7,901 nt of DNA, from NCBI GenBank assembly GCA_903828035.1, contig CAIKKV010000024.1, positions 1 to 7,901 on the forward strand. Reading direction: 5' to 3'. The stretch comes from an uncultured bacterium (GTDB taxonomy: Bacteria > Verrucomicrobiota > Kiritimatiellia > CAIKKV01). The notes beneath the pieces are model-generated. The model saw only the letters and a program-made list of their open reading frames with translations, was not told the DNA's origin and ran no database searches. The translations under genes were made by a program, and so were the position numbers. Each line of letters begins with the position of its first letter. The stretch's first letter is position 1. This document shows positions 1 through 6,092 of this stretch, piece by piece.

Positions 1-120
1 CACGTGGACGCTCGAGCTGTGCCGCTTGTTTTTCGGGCTGGCCGACCGGCACACGGCGCTGTCGCACCCGATTACGGGGACGCCGTTCGAGGTGCCGGTT
101 CCGAGGAATGTCATCTTCAT
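1..120 (-). CDS. MBL-fold metallohydrolase, PhnP/COG1235-like (N-terminal part only)
   Basis: The minus strand reads from an ATG at 120-118 without a stop to the window edge, giving 40 residues. They begin MKMTFLGTGTSNGVPVIGCD, and the fragment continues with C-R-S-A-S-P-K-N-K-R and a Ser-rich end. The FLGTGTS-G-VP--GC pattern followed by a second Cys is the typical start of PhnP-like MBL-fold phosphodiesterases. The metal-binding HxHxDH motif would lie beyond the window. In PhnP a C-x-C-x-x-C cluster binds a structural zinc; here it reads C-D-S-A-V-C, so the middle Cys is Ser. An AGGGG sits 5 nt before the ATG and is an acceptable ribosome binding site. The gene is divergent from the LolA-like gene. 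The high G/C third-position signal on the opposite strand of 1-120 mirrors this gene and is not a 5' extension of the plus-strand gene. The family call is firm; the substrate is unknown. Confidence 0.85.
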   Translation of the reverse strand, partial: MKMTFLGTGTSNGVPVIGCDSAVCRSASPKNKRHSSSVHV

Positions 121-145
121 GGCTGCCCCTAGTATGAGGAAACCG

Positions 146-174
146 TTGCATCTTTCAACTCTTTCCGATACGAT
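146..174 (+). promoter_or_regulatory. Candidate sigma-70-like promoter of the six-gene operon
   Basis: TTGCAT at 146-151 and TACGAT at 169-174 are separated by exactly 17 nt. Each matches four of six or more consensus bases. The short, lower-GC gap between two divergent genes is where a promoter is expected. The expected transcription start is near 181-182, only a few bases before the ATG at 185. There is no Shine-Dalgarno-like sequence before that ATG, so the message may be nearly leaderless. This is called by eye. Confidence 0.45.
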
Positions 175-184
175 GAACCCCACT

Positions 185-949
185 ATGTTGTCAAACTTCA
201 CATGGCTGGCCGCGCTTCTCCTGGCGGCGGCGGGCACGCTGCGGGCCGAGCTTCCGGCCGCTCCGGTGGCGGCGGTTCCCGAGGCCGACGACGTGCTGCG
301 GCAGGTCGTGGCCCGGCTCCCCCGCGAGGCCCTCCAGATCAGCGGCAGCCTCCGGGCGGATCCGCGCGACGGCAAGCCCGCCCGCCAGTGCCAGGTGCAG
401 CTTCACCTCGAATACGGGGCCACGCCGCCCCAGGTCCGCTACACGATCATGGACGCGTTCGGCGAAGACCTCGAGCAGCTGACGATCTTCCGGCCCGAGG
501 CGGGCGCCGTCTCCTGGCATTACGCCAGGGGCTACCCCCTGGCCGCGGCGGCCCTGGCCGATCCCCGGCGGCCCATCCAGGGAACCGACCTGACCTGGTC
601 CGACCTGAGCCTCTCCTTCCTCTGGTGGCGCGGGGCGCGCCTGACCGGGACGGAGTCGGTCCTCGACCGCGCCTGCCTGGTGATCGAGGCGCCGGCGCCC
701 GCCGGCGAGCCCACCCCGTACGCCTCCGCCCGCCTGTGGATCGACCGGAAATACCTGTTCCTGATCCGGGCCGACGGGCTCGACACGGGCGGCCGGCCGA
801 TCCGCCGGATCGAGGTCAAAAGCTTAAAGCAGATCGACGACGAGTGGATGGTGGAGGACCTGAACGTCACCAGCCTCCCCTCCCGGCTGCGAACGTCCCT
901 GCAAATCCGCGTCGTGGACAAACCCCAACCGGAGGCCCCCACCCGGTAA
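185..949 (+). CDS. Exported LolA-like (outer-membrane lipoprotein-sorting type) protein
   Basis: This is a predicted secreted protein of 254 residues. Residues about 6-19 are a hydrophobic signal core (W-L-A-A-L-L-L-A-A-A-G) with a likely cleavage after L-R-A at 21. The mature part alternates strand-like segments and carries the blocks GTDLTWSDLSLSFLWW, ARLWIDRKYLFLIRADG and EVKSL near the C-terminus. I associate these with the 'outer membrane lipoprotein-sorting protein' family of the LolA-like fold. LolA relatives carry lipid-bearing cargo across the periplasm; the cargo here is unknown. In-frame ATGs also occur at 119, 134 and 173. I prefer 185 (or 173) because 122-184 loses the coding third-position G/C bias, is needed as the promoter of two divergent genes, and holds a promoter-like sequence. 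Against this, the n-region from 185 has no Lys or Arg, while a start at 134 would add MRK. It is the first gene of the operon, and the next starts 29 nt downstream. The 950-977 gap holds two tiny hairpins (950-963 and 967-977). Confidence 0.75.
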   Translation: MLSNFTWLAALLLAAAGTLRAELPAAPVAAVPEADDVLRQVVARLPREALQISGSLRADPRDGKPARQCQVQLHLEYGATPPQVRYTIMDAFGEDLEQLTIFRPEAGAVSWHYARGYPLAAAALADPRRPIQGTDLTWSDLSLSFLWWRGARLTGTESVLDRACLVIEAPAPAGEPTPYASARLWIDRKYLFLIRADGLDTGGRPIRRIEVKSLKQIDDEWMVEDLNVTSLPSRLRTSLQIRVVDKPQPEAPTR

Positions 950-978
950 GCGCCGCCCGGCGCAGCGGGGCTGCCCCT

Positions 979-2199
979 ATGCTGATCACACTCCTCTTAA
1001 TCCTCTTCATCCTCGTGCTCTTCCTGGAGTCCTTCCTGTTCTCCTGCACGGAAACGGCCCTGTTCTCGCTCAACCCCATCCTGATCCACCGGATCGCCCA
1101 GCGGCGGCCCAAGGCGGCGCGGGAAATCGAGCTGCTCCTGTCCCGCCCCACCCGACCCCTCTCGACGCTCCTGATCGGGAACACCCTCGTCAACATCGTC
1201 GCGGCCAACCTGGGCTACACGGTGGCCAACCGCCTGATGCCCGGCCACGGCGCCTCCATCGCCATTCCCGTCATGACCTTCCTCATCATCATTTTCGGCG
1301 AGCTCGTCCCCAAGCGCCTGGCCCTCCGCAACGCCGAAACGCTCTCCTTGCGCCTGCTGCCCTTCATCCGCCTCCACATGACCCTGACCACCCCGTTCCG
1401 CTGGCTGCTCGACCGCGTGACCCGCTCCTTCTCCCGGCATTTCGAGCGGCGCCACACGCCCATGTCCAACGAGCAGCTTCGCACGATGGTGGACGTGGGC
1501 GAGCAGGAGGGCGTCCTGAACATCGAGGAGAGCGCCATGATCGACGGGATCATCCGCCTCGAGAAGATCGAAGTGCGCGACGTGATGACGCCCCGGGTCG
1601 ACATCAAGGGCCTCGACCTGGAGGACGACCCCGCCACCTGGCCCGCCACCGTCCGCAAGGCCGAGGGACGGTTCCTGCCCGCCTACCGCGGCGCGCTCGA
1701 CCACATCGAGGGGTTCATCGATGTCCCCCATTTCGTCCTTTCCGGAAAGCCGGACCTGAAGGACTCCCTGATCCCCCACTTCTTCGTGCCCGACACCATG
1801 CCCCTCGACAACCTGCTGACCCTGTTCCAGCACGAGCACATCCAGATCGCCATCGTCATCGACGAATACGGCGGCACCGCCGGACTCGTCACCCGCGAGG
1901 ACATCCTGGAGGAGATCCTTCCCGACCTGGACGGCCAGGCCTCCGACGGCGGCATCAAGCCGCTGGGCTCCACCCGCTGGATCGTCGAGGGCACCACCAG
2001 CCTCGAGGACATCAACGACGAGCTGGAGCTGGAGCTGACGGCCGACGGCGCCGACCGCATCGCGGGCTGGGTGACGGAAAAGGCCGAGCACCTCCCCCGC
2101 AGCGGCGAGGTGGTGGTGGCCCAGGGCTGCAAGGCCACCGTCGGGGAAGTCAAGCACCACCGCATCCGGACGGTCATCCTGGAAAAGGCGGAGGACTGA
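979..2199 (+). CDS. CNNM/CorC (hemolysin C-like) family membrane protein: DUF21, CBS pair, CorC_HlyC domain
   Basis: A 406-residue inner-membrane protein with the full family architecture. The DUF21 membrane domain spans about 1-180 with hydrophobic stretches near 3-22, 62-80 and 94-110. It contains the conserved elements S-C-T-E-T-A (22-27), G-N-T-L-V-N (67-72) and F-G-E-L-V-P-K (106-112). The CBS pair (about 198-315) opens with D-V-M-T-P-R (201-206) and contains D-E-Y-G-G (295-299) followed by a T-R-E-D-I-L-E-E helix. The C-terminal CorC_HlyC domain runs from about 328 to 404. Family members (CorC, MpfA, CNNM) are linked to Mg2+ and related divalent-cation efflux or homeostasis; the old 'hemolysin' name is misleading. 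The ATG at 979 begins exactly at the first membrane segment. The same frame is open further upstream, but that stretch is a shadow of the LolA-like gene. The ribosome binding site is weak: GGGG at 967-970, which could pair with CCCC at 974-977. The stop is 4 nt before the next gene, a paralog. Confidence 0.93.
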   Translation: MLITLLLILFILVLFLESFLFSCTETALFSLNPILIHRIAQRRPKAAREIELLLSRPTRPLSTLLIGNTLVNIVAANLGYTVANRLMPGHGASIAIPVMTFLIIIFGELVPKRLALRNAETLSLRLLPFIRLHMTLTTPFRWLLDRVTRSFSRHFERRHTPMSNEQLRTMVDVGEQEGVLNIEESAMIDGIIRLEKIEVRDVMTPRVDIKGLDLEDDPATWPATVRKAEGRFLPAYRGALDHIEGFIDVPHFVLSGKPDLKDSLIPHFFVPDTMPLDNLLTLFQHEHIQIAIVIDEYGGTAGLVTREDILEEILPDLDGQASDGGIKPLGSTRWIVEGTTSLEDINDELELELTADGADRIAGWVTEKAEHLPRSGEVVVAQGCKATVGEVKHHRIRTVILEKAED

Positions 2200-2203
2200 C
2201 CCC

Positions 2204-3175
2204 ATGCTGATCTTCCTCCAGCTGAACTTCATCTTCCTGTGCCTCATCGGCAACGCCTTCTTTGCCGGCATCGAAACCGGGATGATCTCCATCAACCGGC
2301 TCAAATTGCGGCCCCATGTGGAGGAGGAGCAGGACTGGGCGCTGCGGATCCAGGCCTTCCTGGACTCCCCCAGCCGCCTGCTCGGCACCACGCTGATCGG
2401 CACCAATCTCACCATGATCATGAGCTCGATCCTGGCCGCCAGCCTGCTCGACACGCTGATCCCCCGCTGGGGCGAGCTCATCGCGGGCGTCCTGATGACC
2501 CTCATCGTCCTGGTCTTCTGCGAATACACCCCGAAGGCCTGGTTCCGGGCCCACCCCATCAACCGGTCCCGCCCGTTCATCCGCGTGCTGGAGGCCCTCT
2601 CCCGCCTCTTTGCGCCGCTGATCCGGATGGTCACCGTGCTGACCGACTGGATCATCCGCGATCCCGACGGCCAGGTGGCCCGGTCGCCGGTCATGACGCG
2701 GGACGACCTGATCGTGCTGACCCAGGAGAGCACCGACAGCGGGCTGCTGACCCCGAAACAGAGAATCATGATCCTGCGGGTGGCCGACCTGTCCGAAACC
2801 ACGCCCCCGGCCTGCATGATCCCGTGCGCGAAGATGGCGCAAGTCCCGGCCAGCGCCACGGTGGCCGAGTTCTACGCCACGGCCCGCGACACCAACTGCT
2901 CCACCATCCCGCTCTACTCGGCGGAGGCCAACGCCTTCGTCGGCCTCGCCAATCTTTACGAAATCCTGCCCCTCGAGCCGCCGGACAGCCGGGAGCCGAT
3001 CTCCCGCTATATGAAGCCCGCCCTGTTCGTCAAGCACAACGCCCCGCTCACCGAGCTGTTCCCGCTCATGCGCCGCGCCCGGCAGTCGCTCTGCCTCGTC
3101 ACGGGCGCCCGCGGAGAGGTGGTCGGCCTGCTCACCTCGGAGGACATCCTCCGGCTCATCGTGGGGAGCCTGTAG
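2204..3175 (+). CDS. Truncated-architecture CNNM/CorC paralog: DUF21 and CBS pair, no CorC_HlyC domain
   Basis: A 323-residue membrane protein related to its upstream neighbour. DUF21 covers about 1-170 with F-A-G-I-E-T-G-M-I-S-I-N (20-31), L-I-G-T-N-L-T (64-70) and C-E-Y-T-P-K (106-111) at the family positions. The CBS region is about 195-322 and ends with V-V-G-L-L-T-S-E-D-I-L (306-316). Compared with the 406-residue neighbour it lacks the C-terminal CorC_HlyC domain. The D-V-M-T-P-R block is replaced by A-C-M-I-P-C, and the D-E-Y-G-G motif is absent. The usual G-N-x-x-x-N of DUF21 reads G-T-N-L-T, and F-G-E-x-x-P-K reads F-C-E-Y-T-P-K. The gene starts 4 nt after the previous stop, with GGAGG at 2190-2194 as ribosome binding site, so the pair is probably co-translated. 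It may form a heteromer with the full-length paralog or act as a diverged regulator or transporter; both are inference. Confidence 0.88.
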   Translation: MLIFLQLNFIFLCLIGNAFFAGIETGMISINRLKLRPHVEEEQDWALRIQAFLDSPSRLLGTTLIGTNLTMIMSSILAASLLDTLIPRWGELIAGVLMTLIVLVFCEYTPKAWFRAHPINRSRPFIRVLEALSRLFAPLIRMVTVLTDWIIRDPDGQVARSPVMTRDDLIVLTQESTDSGLLTPKQRIMILRVADLSETTPPACMIPCAKMAQVPASATVAEFYATARDTNCSTIPLYSAEANAFVGLANLYEILPLEPPDSREPISRYMKPALFVKHNAPLTELFPLMRRARQSLCLVTGARGEVVGLLTSEDILRLIVGSL

Positions 3176-3176
3176 C

Positions 3177-3671
3177 ATGGGCACACACTCGGGCCGCTGC
3201 CCGGCCTGCAACCGATTCATCGGCCCGCTGGAGACCTGCCCCTACTGCGACTGCCCCGCCGAGCGCCAGGCCGGGCTGCGCGGGCTGCGCTTCGCCGCCC
3301 TGGCGCTGGCCCTCGGCGGACTGGTCCTGCTGGCGCTCGCCGTGCGCCGGCAGGAGCCGCCGATCCTCAAGGCTTCCGATATCCGGCCGTCCATGAACTT
3401 CGCCCGCGTCCGGATGCGCGGGGTCGCGGCCGGCGGAACGCGCTCCGGCGCCACCCGCAGCGGCGAGCGGTGGTACGGCTTCACCCTCGACGACGGAACC
3501 GGGCGGGTGCGCATCTCCGCCTTCGGGGAAACCGCCGCCGCCTTGATGGCCCGGGAAACCGGCAGCGGCACGCCTGTCCGCGTGACGGGCTGGCTGACGG
3601 TAAAGGCGAACCAAATGCCGTCGCTCCAGGTGCGCGAGGCGGCGGCCCTCCAAACCGGGGAAGATCCATGA
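3177..3671 (+). CDS. Membrane-anchored zinc-ribbon plus OB-fold-like protein, function unknown
   Basis: A 164-residue protein I do not recognise as a named family. Residues 8-24 hold C-P-A-C (8-11) and C-P-Y-C (21-24), a compact zinc-ribbon-like pattern with an extra Cys at 26. One transmembrane helix follows (about 37-56, rich in Leu/Ala) and then R-R. The remainder (about 65-157) looks like a small beta-barrel. Its stretch W-Y-G-F-T-L-D-D-G-T-G-R-V-R-I-S-A-F-G followed by G-T-P-V-R-V-T-G-W-L resembles the strand pattern of OB-fold domains of the tRNA-anticodon/BOF kind. That reading rests on pattern only. The ATG lies 1 nt after the previous stop, with GGGGAG (3163-3168) upstream. The gene's TGA overlaps the ATG of the permease gene (ATGA), so the two are translationally coupled. 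Coupling suggests an accessory role for the permease, but nothing proves it. Confidence 0.78.
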   Translation: MGTHSGRCPACNRFIGPLETCPYCDCPAERQAGLRGLRFAALALALGGLVLLALAVRRQEPPILKASDIRPSMNFARVRMRGVAAGGTRSGATRSGERWYGFTLDDGTGRVRISAFGETAAALMARETGSGTPVRVTGWLTVKANQMPSLQVREAAALQTGEDP

Positions 3672-4954
3672 CGGCGGGGGTGCTGCTCCTCTGGATCCTG
3701 TCCGGAACCGGCGCCGCGCTCCTGCTCGGCTGCCTGCCCGGGTTTCATGTCTACAATCTTCTCGCCGTCCTGCTTCTGGCCGCCCAGGCCCTTCCCCCGG
3801 ACAGCGTGCCGCCCGCCGCCTTTGCGGCCCTGGCGGCCGCCGCCGTCACCGCCTGGGCCATCACCGGCATCCTCCCCATGATCTTCCTGTCGGTGCCCGA
3901 CGAAAGCACCGCGCTCATGATGCCGCCCGCCCAATCGGCGTTCCGCCGGGGCCAGGGCCGCGCCGCGGCGCTCTATGCGGCCGGCGGCGGGCTGGGCGGC
4001 GCGCTGCTCATCCTCGCGACCCTGCCCCTCCTCCCGGCGGCGATGCCCGCCCTGCTGACCGTGCTGCGTCCCCATTTCCACTGGATCCTCTGGGCGGTCA
4101 TCCTCTACCTGCCCCTTTCCGAATGGCCCAAGGGCGGCACCCGCGGCCCGGCGGGCTGGCGCCGGCTGGGCGACGGCGCCTCCTCCTGGCTGGCCGGGCT
4201 GCTGACGCTGCTGCTCTCCGGCGCCTTCGGGTACCTCCTCATGAACCACTCCCCCTTCCCGCCGGAGCGGGCCTCGCAATCCCTGGCCCCCGCCCTCATC
4301 GGCCTCTTCGCCATTCCCTCGCTGATCCAATCCTGCCTGGGCCGGCCGGAGCCCGGGCAGGAAGCCCTCCCGCCGCGCGGCCTGAGCCTGAAAGCCTGGC
4401 TGGCCGGAACCCTCACCGGGGCGGCGGGCGGCGGATTTGCCGCGCTGATTCCCGGCGTCACCGGCGGATTGGGCGCGCTGCTGGCGGGGCAGGCGGCCGC
4501 CCAGTCCGATGACCGCGCGTTCCTGGTGGCGCAGGGCTCCTCCCGGATGGTCTATTACGCGGGCTCGCTGATGCTCTTCGCCCTGCCGGGCGCCAGCCTC
4601 ATCCGGGGCGGCGCGGCCTGGCAAATCCAGTCCCTCTGCCCAGCCGACCAGCCCGGCCTGCTCTTCCTCCTGGCCGCCGCCGTGGCCATCGGGGCCGGCG
4701 TGGCGTTCCTGGCGCAGGGGCCGCTGGCGACGCTGCTGATGCGCCTCTGCCCGCCGGAGCGGGCGCCGGCCGCCTGCCGGATCGCCCTGCTCCTCCTGCT
4801 GCTGCTGGTCTTTCTCACGACCGGCTGGACGGGAGTGGCCGTGGCGGCGGTCGGCACCGGCATCGGCGGGATTCCCCTGCTGTACCATTCGCGGCGGCTG
4901 AACGCGCTGGGCGTGGTGCTGCTGCCCATCGCCTGGCAGATGGCGCGCCTATGA
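3668..4954 (+). CDS. TctA-like integral membrane permease (DUF112/COG1784 type)
   Basis: A 428-residue protein that is almost wholly hydrophobic, with about ten membrane segments. It has two related halves, each with a Pro-Gly re-entrant motif: L-P-G-F-H-V-Y-N at 23-30 and I-P-G-V-T-G-G at 261-267. After the first comes I-F-L-S-V-P-D-E-S-T-A-L (72-83), as in the F-L-G-x-P-x-E-D-T-A-L block of single-subunit TctA relatives. The end (G-T-G-I-G-G-I-P-L-L, then R-R-L-N-A-L-G-V-V-L-L-P) also fits that group. Classical TctA works with TctB and a periplasmic TctC to take up tricarboxylates; neither partner is present here. The DUF112/COG1784 branch, which I mainly know from archaea, also lacks them, and its substrate is not known to me. 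The start ATG overlaps the previous stop and the end overlaps the next ATG, both as ATGA. I am confident of the superfamily and less so of the branch. Confidence 0.82.
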   Translation: MTAGVLLLWILSGTGAALLLGCLPGFHVYNLLAVLLLAAQALPPDSVPPAAFAALAAAAVTAWAITGILPMIFLSVPDESTALMMPPAQSAFRRGQGRAAALYAAGGGLGGALLILATLPLLPAAMPALLTVLRPHFHWILWAVILYLPLSEWPKGGTRGPAGWRRLGDGASSWLAGLLTLLLSGAFGYLLMNHSPFPPERASQSLAPALIGLFAIPSLIQSCLGRPEPGQEALPPRGLSLKAWLAGTLTGAAGGGFAALIPGVTGGLGALLAGQAAAQSDDRAFLVAQGSSRMVYYAGSLMLFALPGASLIRGGAAWQIQSLCPADQPGLLFLLAAAVAIGAGVAFLAQGPLATLLMRLCPPERAPAACRIALLLLLLLVFLTTGWTGVAVAAVGTGIGGIPLLYHSRRLNALGVVLLPIAWQMARL

Positions 4955-5880
4955 AAGGGGTCACCCACTACATCGCGGGACTCGCCGCCGCCTCCTGCTT
5001 TCCCGGAGCCGTGCAGGAAGCGGCGCATGGCAATCCCCTGCCCATGCTGGCCGGCGGCTTCTTCGGCCTGCTGCCCGATGCGCTCGACTTCAAGGGCGCG
5101 CGGTTCCTGGCCCGGCACGACATGGAGATCATTCCCGATCCGCTGGAGCCGGACATGCAGATGGTGGCGGACGGCCTCGCCTGCGCCATCGACCAGGCCT
5201 TCCGGACGAAAAAGACCATCCGGGCGCGGTTGCAGACGATCCAGCTGGGGGCGGACGCCTGGCAGCACTACACGGTGACGTTCTCGGCGGACGGGGGGCT
5301 GACGACGGGGCTGGGGGCGGTCTGCACCATGGGCGGGCGCCCGCTCGCCGAGCCGATGGAGGAAACGGGGACAGCGCGGGCCAAGGCGCCACTGGTCATC
5401 GGGTATGAGGCGACCGTGGCGGTGACAATCCTCGACGGGCCGATGCTGGCGTTTGTGCCGCTGCCGGACGGGCGCATCCGCATCGACTTCATCCCGTGGC
5501 ACCGGGCCTGGAGCCACAGCCTGGTGCTGGCGGCCGCCGCGGGGCTCCTGCTCGCGCCGGCGGCCGGCTGGCTGACGGGGCTGACCGCGTTCGCGGGCTG
5601 GGCGGCGCACGCCCTGGCGGACCAGCTTGGCTTCCTGGGCTCGGCCCTATTTTATCCGTTCAGCCGGAAGCGGATGCCGGGGTTCCAATTCACCAAGTCG
5701 GGCGACATGATGCCGAACCTCTCCCTGGTCTGGATGTCGGTGCTCGTCCTCTTCTGGAACCTGGCCCGCTTTGCCAGTCCGCCCGTGCCCGTAAATGGCG
5801 CCCGGCTCCTTGTCCTCGCCGGCCTGCTCCCCCTCGGCCTGCTGCTGCTCTGGAAACGAAAACAAGCCGCATCCCCATAG
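4951..5880 (+). CDS. YdjM/DUF457-type membrane protein (metal-dependent hydrolase family) with large insertion
   Basis: A 309-residue protein. The N-terminus has H6 in the M-K-G-V-T-H-Y-I-A-G start and L-L-P-D-A-L-D-F (40-47), the usual first metal-site motifs of the YdjM/LexA-regulated membrane hydrolase family. The other half follows at H-R-A-W-S-H-S (184-190), then a membrane helix and H-A-L-A-D-Q-L-G (220-227). This matches the family's HRGxTHS and HxxxDxxT-like motifs. Hydrophobic segments lie near 191-216 and 259-271, with another at 286-301 before W-K-R-K. Between the two halves sits about 130 soluble-looking residues (about 50-178), with the acidic, Pro-rich E-I-I-P-D-P-L-E-P-D (59-68) and a beta-rich part. 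Plain family members are much shorter and join these motifs almost directly. The reaction is not established for the family. It is the last gene of the operon, overlapping the permease by 4 nt. Confidence 0.8.
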   Translation: MKGVTHYIAGLAAASCFPGAVQEAAHGNPLPMLAGGFFGLLPDALDFKGARFLARHDMEIIPDPLEPDMQMVADGLACAIDQAFRTKKTIRARLQTIQLGADAWQHYTVTFSADGGLTTGLGAVCTMGGRPLAEPMEETGTARAKAPLVIGYEATVAVTILDGPMLAFVPLPDGRIRIDFIPWHRAWSHSLVLAAAAGLLLAPAAGWLTGLTAFAGWAAHALADQLGFLGSALFYPFSRKRMPGFQFTKSGDMMPNLSLVWMSVLVLFWNLARFASPPVPVNGARLLVLAGLLPLGLLLLWKRKQAASP

Positions 5881-5907
5881 CCATCTCGCCGATGCGAGAC
5901 CACCCGT

Positions 5908-5954
5908 CGGGTTGCGGCGTTTTGATCAGGGAACGCCCGAAACGCCGCAACCCG
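5908..5954. repeat. Perfect 15-bp stem hairpin after the operon (possible terminator or REP-like element)
   Basis: CGGGTTGCGGCGTTT at 5908-5922 is perfectly complementary to 5940-5954. The 17-nt loop can itself fold through GGG 5929-5931 and CCC 5936-5938. The hairpin starts 27 nt after the last operon stop. No T-run follows it on either strand, so it is not a textbook intrinsic terminator. It could protect the 3' end, be a transcription block of another kind, or be a dispersed palindrome. Another CGCAACCC at 5960-5967 could compete with the right arm. Confidence 0.7.
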
Positions 5955-5978
5955 CCTCACGCAACCCCGCCAGGCCTA

Positions 5979-6002
5979 GATTACGATTACGAGTACAATT
6001 AA
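5979..6002 (+). repeat. Short hexamer tandem repeat (GATTAC, GATTAC, GAGTAC, then AATTAA)
   Basis: Three GAKTAC hexamers run head to tail at 5979-5996, followed by the diverged AATTAA. The tract is markedly AT-richer than its surroundings and lies in the gap between the operon hairpin and the PAP2-like gene. TACAAT at 5994-5999 resembles a -10 box, but there is no matching -35 at the right distance. It may be a simple-sequence tract, or part of a spacer or regulatory element. Confidence 0.6.
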
Positions 6003-6056
6003 GACCACTATGTGCCCGCGTTCCGTGGGCGAGAACGTGGGACCACCGCTATGAGA

Positions 6057-6086
6057 TTGACGGAATCCCCGTCCAGGTCGCATACT
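6057..6086 (+). promoter_or_regulatory. Candidate promoter of the PAP2-like gene
   Basis: TTGACG (6057-6062, five of six consensus bases) and CATACT (6081-6086, four of six) are 18 nt apart. The predicted start site, about 7 nt downstream of the -10, falls on the ATG at 6093. That implies a leaderless message and agrees with the absence of a Shine-Dalgarno sequence there. It is called by eye. If translation instead began at 6051 or 6012, the promoter would have to be further upstream. Confidence 0.4.
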
Positions 6087-6092
6087 TCCCGG

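Noticed and set aside
26..184. 5' extension of the LolA-like gene upstream of 173
   Set aside because: Positions 1-120 are explained by the divergent MBL-fold gene on the minus strand. The 122-184 stretch lacks coding bias and holds the promoter.
202..978. Plus-strand open frame upstream of and in phase with the first CNNM/CorC gene
   Set aside because: Its translation is Arg/Pro/Gly-rich shadow sequence of the LolA-like gene. The family N-terminus begins at the ATG at 979.
121..979. Shared 11-mer GGCTGCCCCTA at 121-131 and 969-979
   Set aside because: An 11-base match is expected by chance several times in a window this size, and the contexts differ.
997..2859. Very long open frame on the minus strand across both CNNM/CorC genes
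   Set aside because: It is antisense to two genes with clear family motifs, has no recognisable motif of its own, and is the expected product of strong G/C third-position bias.
3242..4888. Long minus-strand open frame opposite the permease gene
   Set aside because: Its translation is a Gly/Gln/Arg-rich, low-complexity shadow sequence, while the plus strand has a coherent multi-helix permease with known motifs.
5881..6092. Possible small RNA or tRNA in the intergenic gap
   Set aside because: The hairpin alone does not make a gene. There is no cloverleaf, no T-run terminator and no convincing promoter ahead of it.
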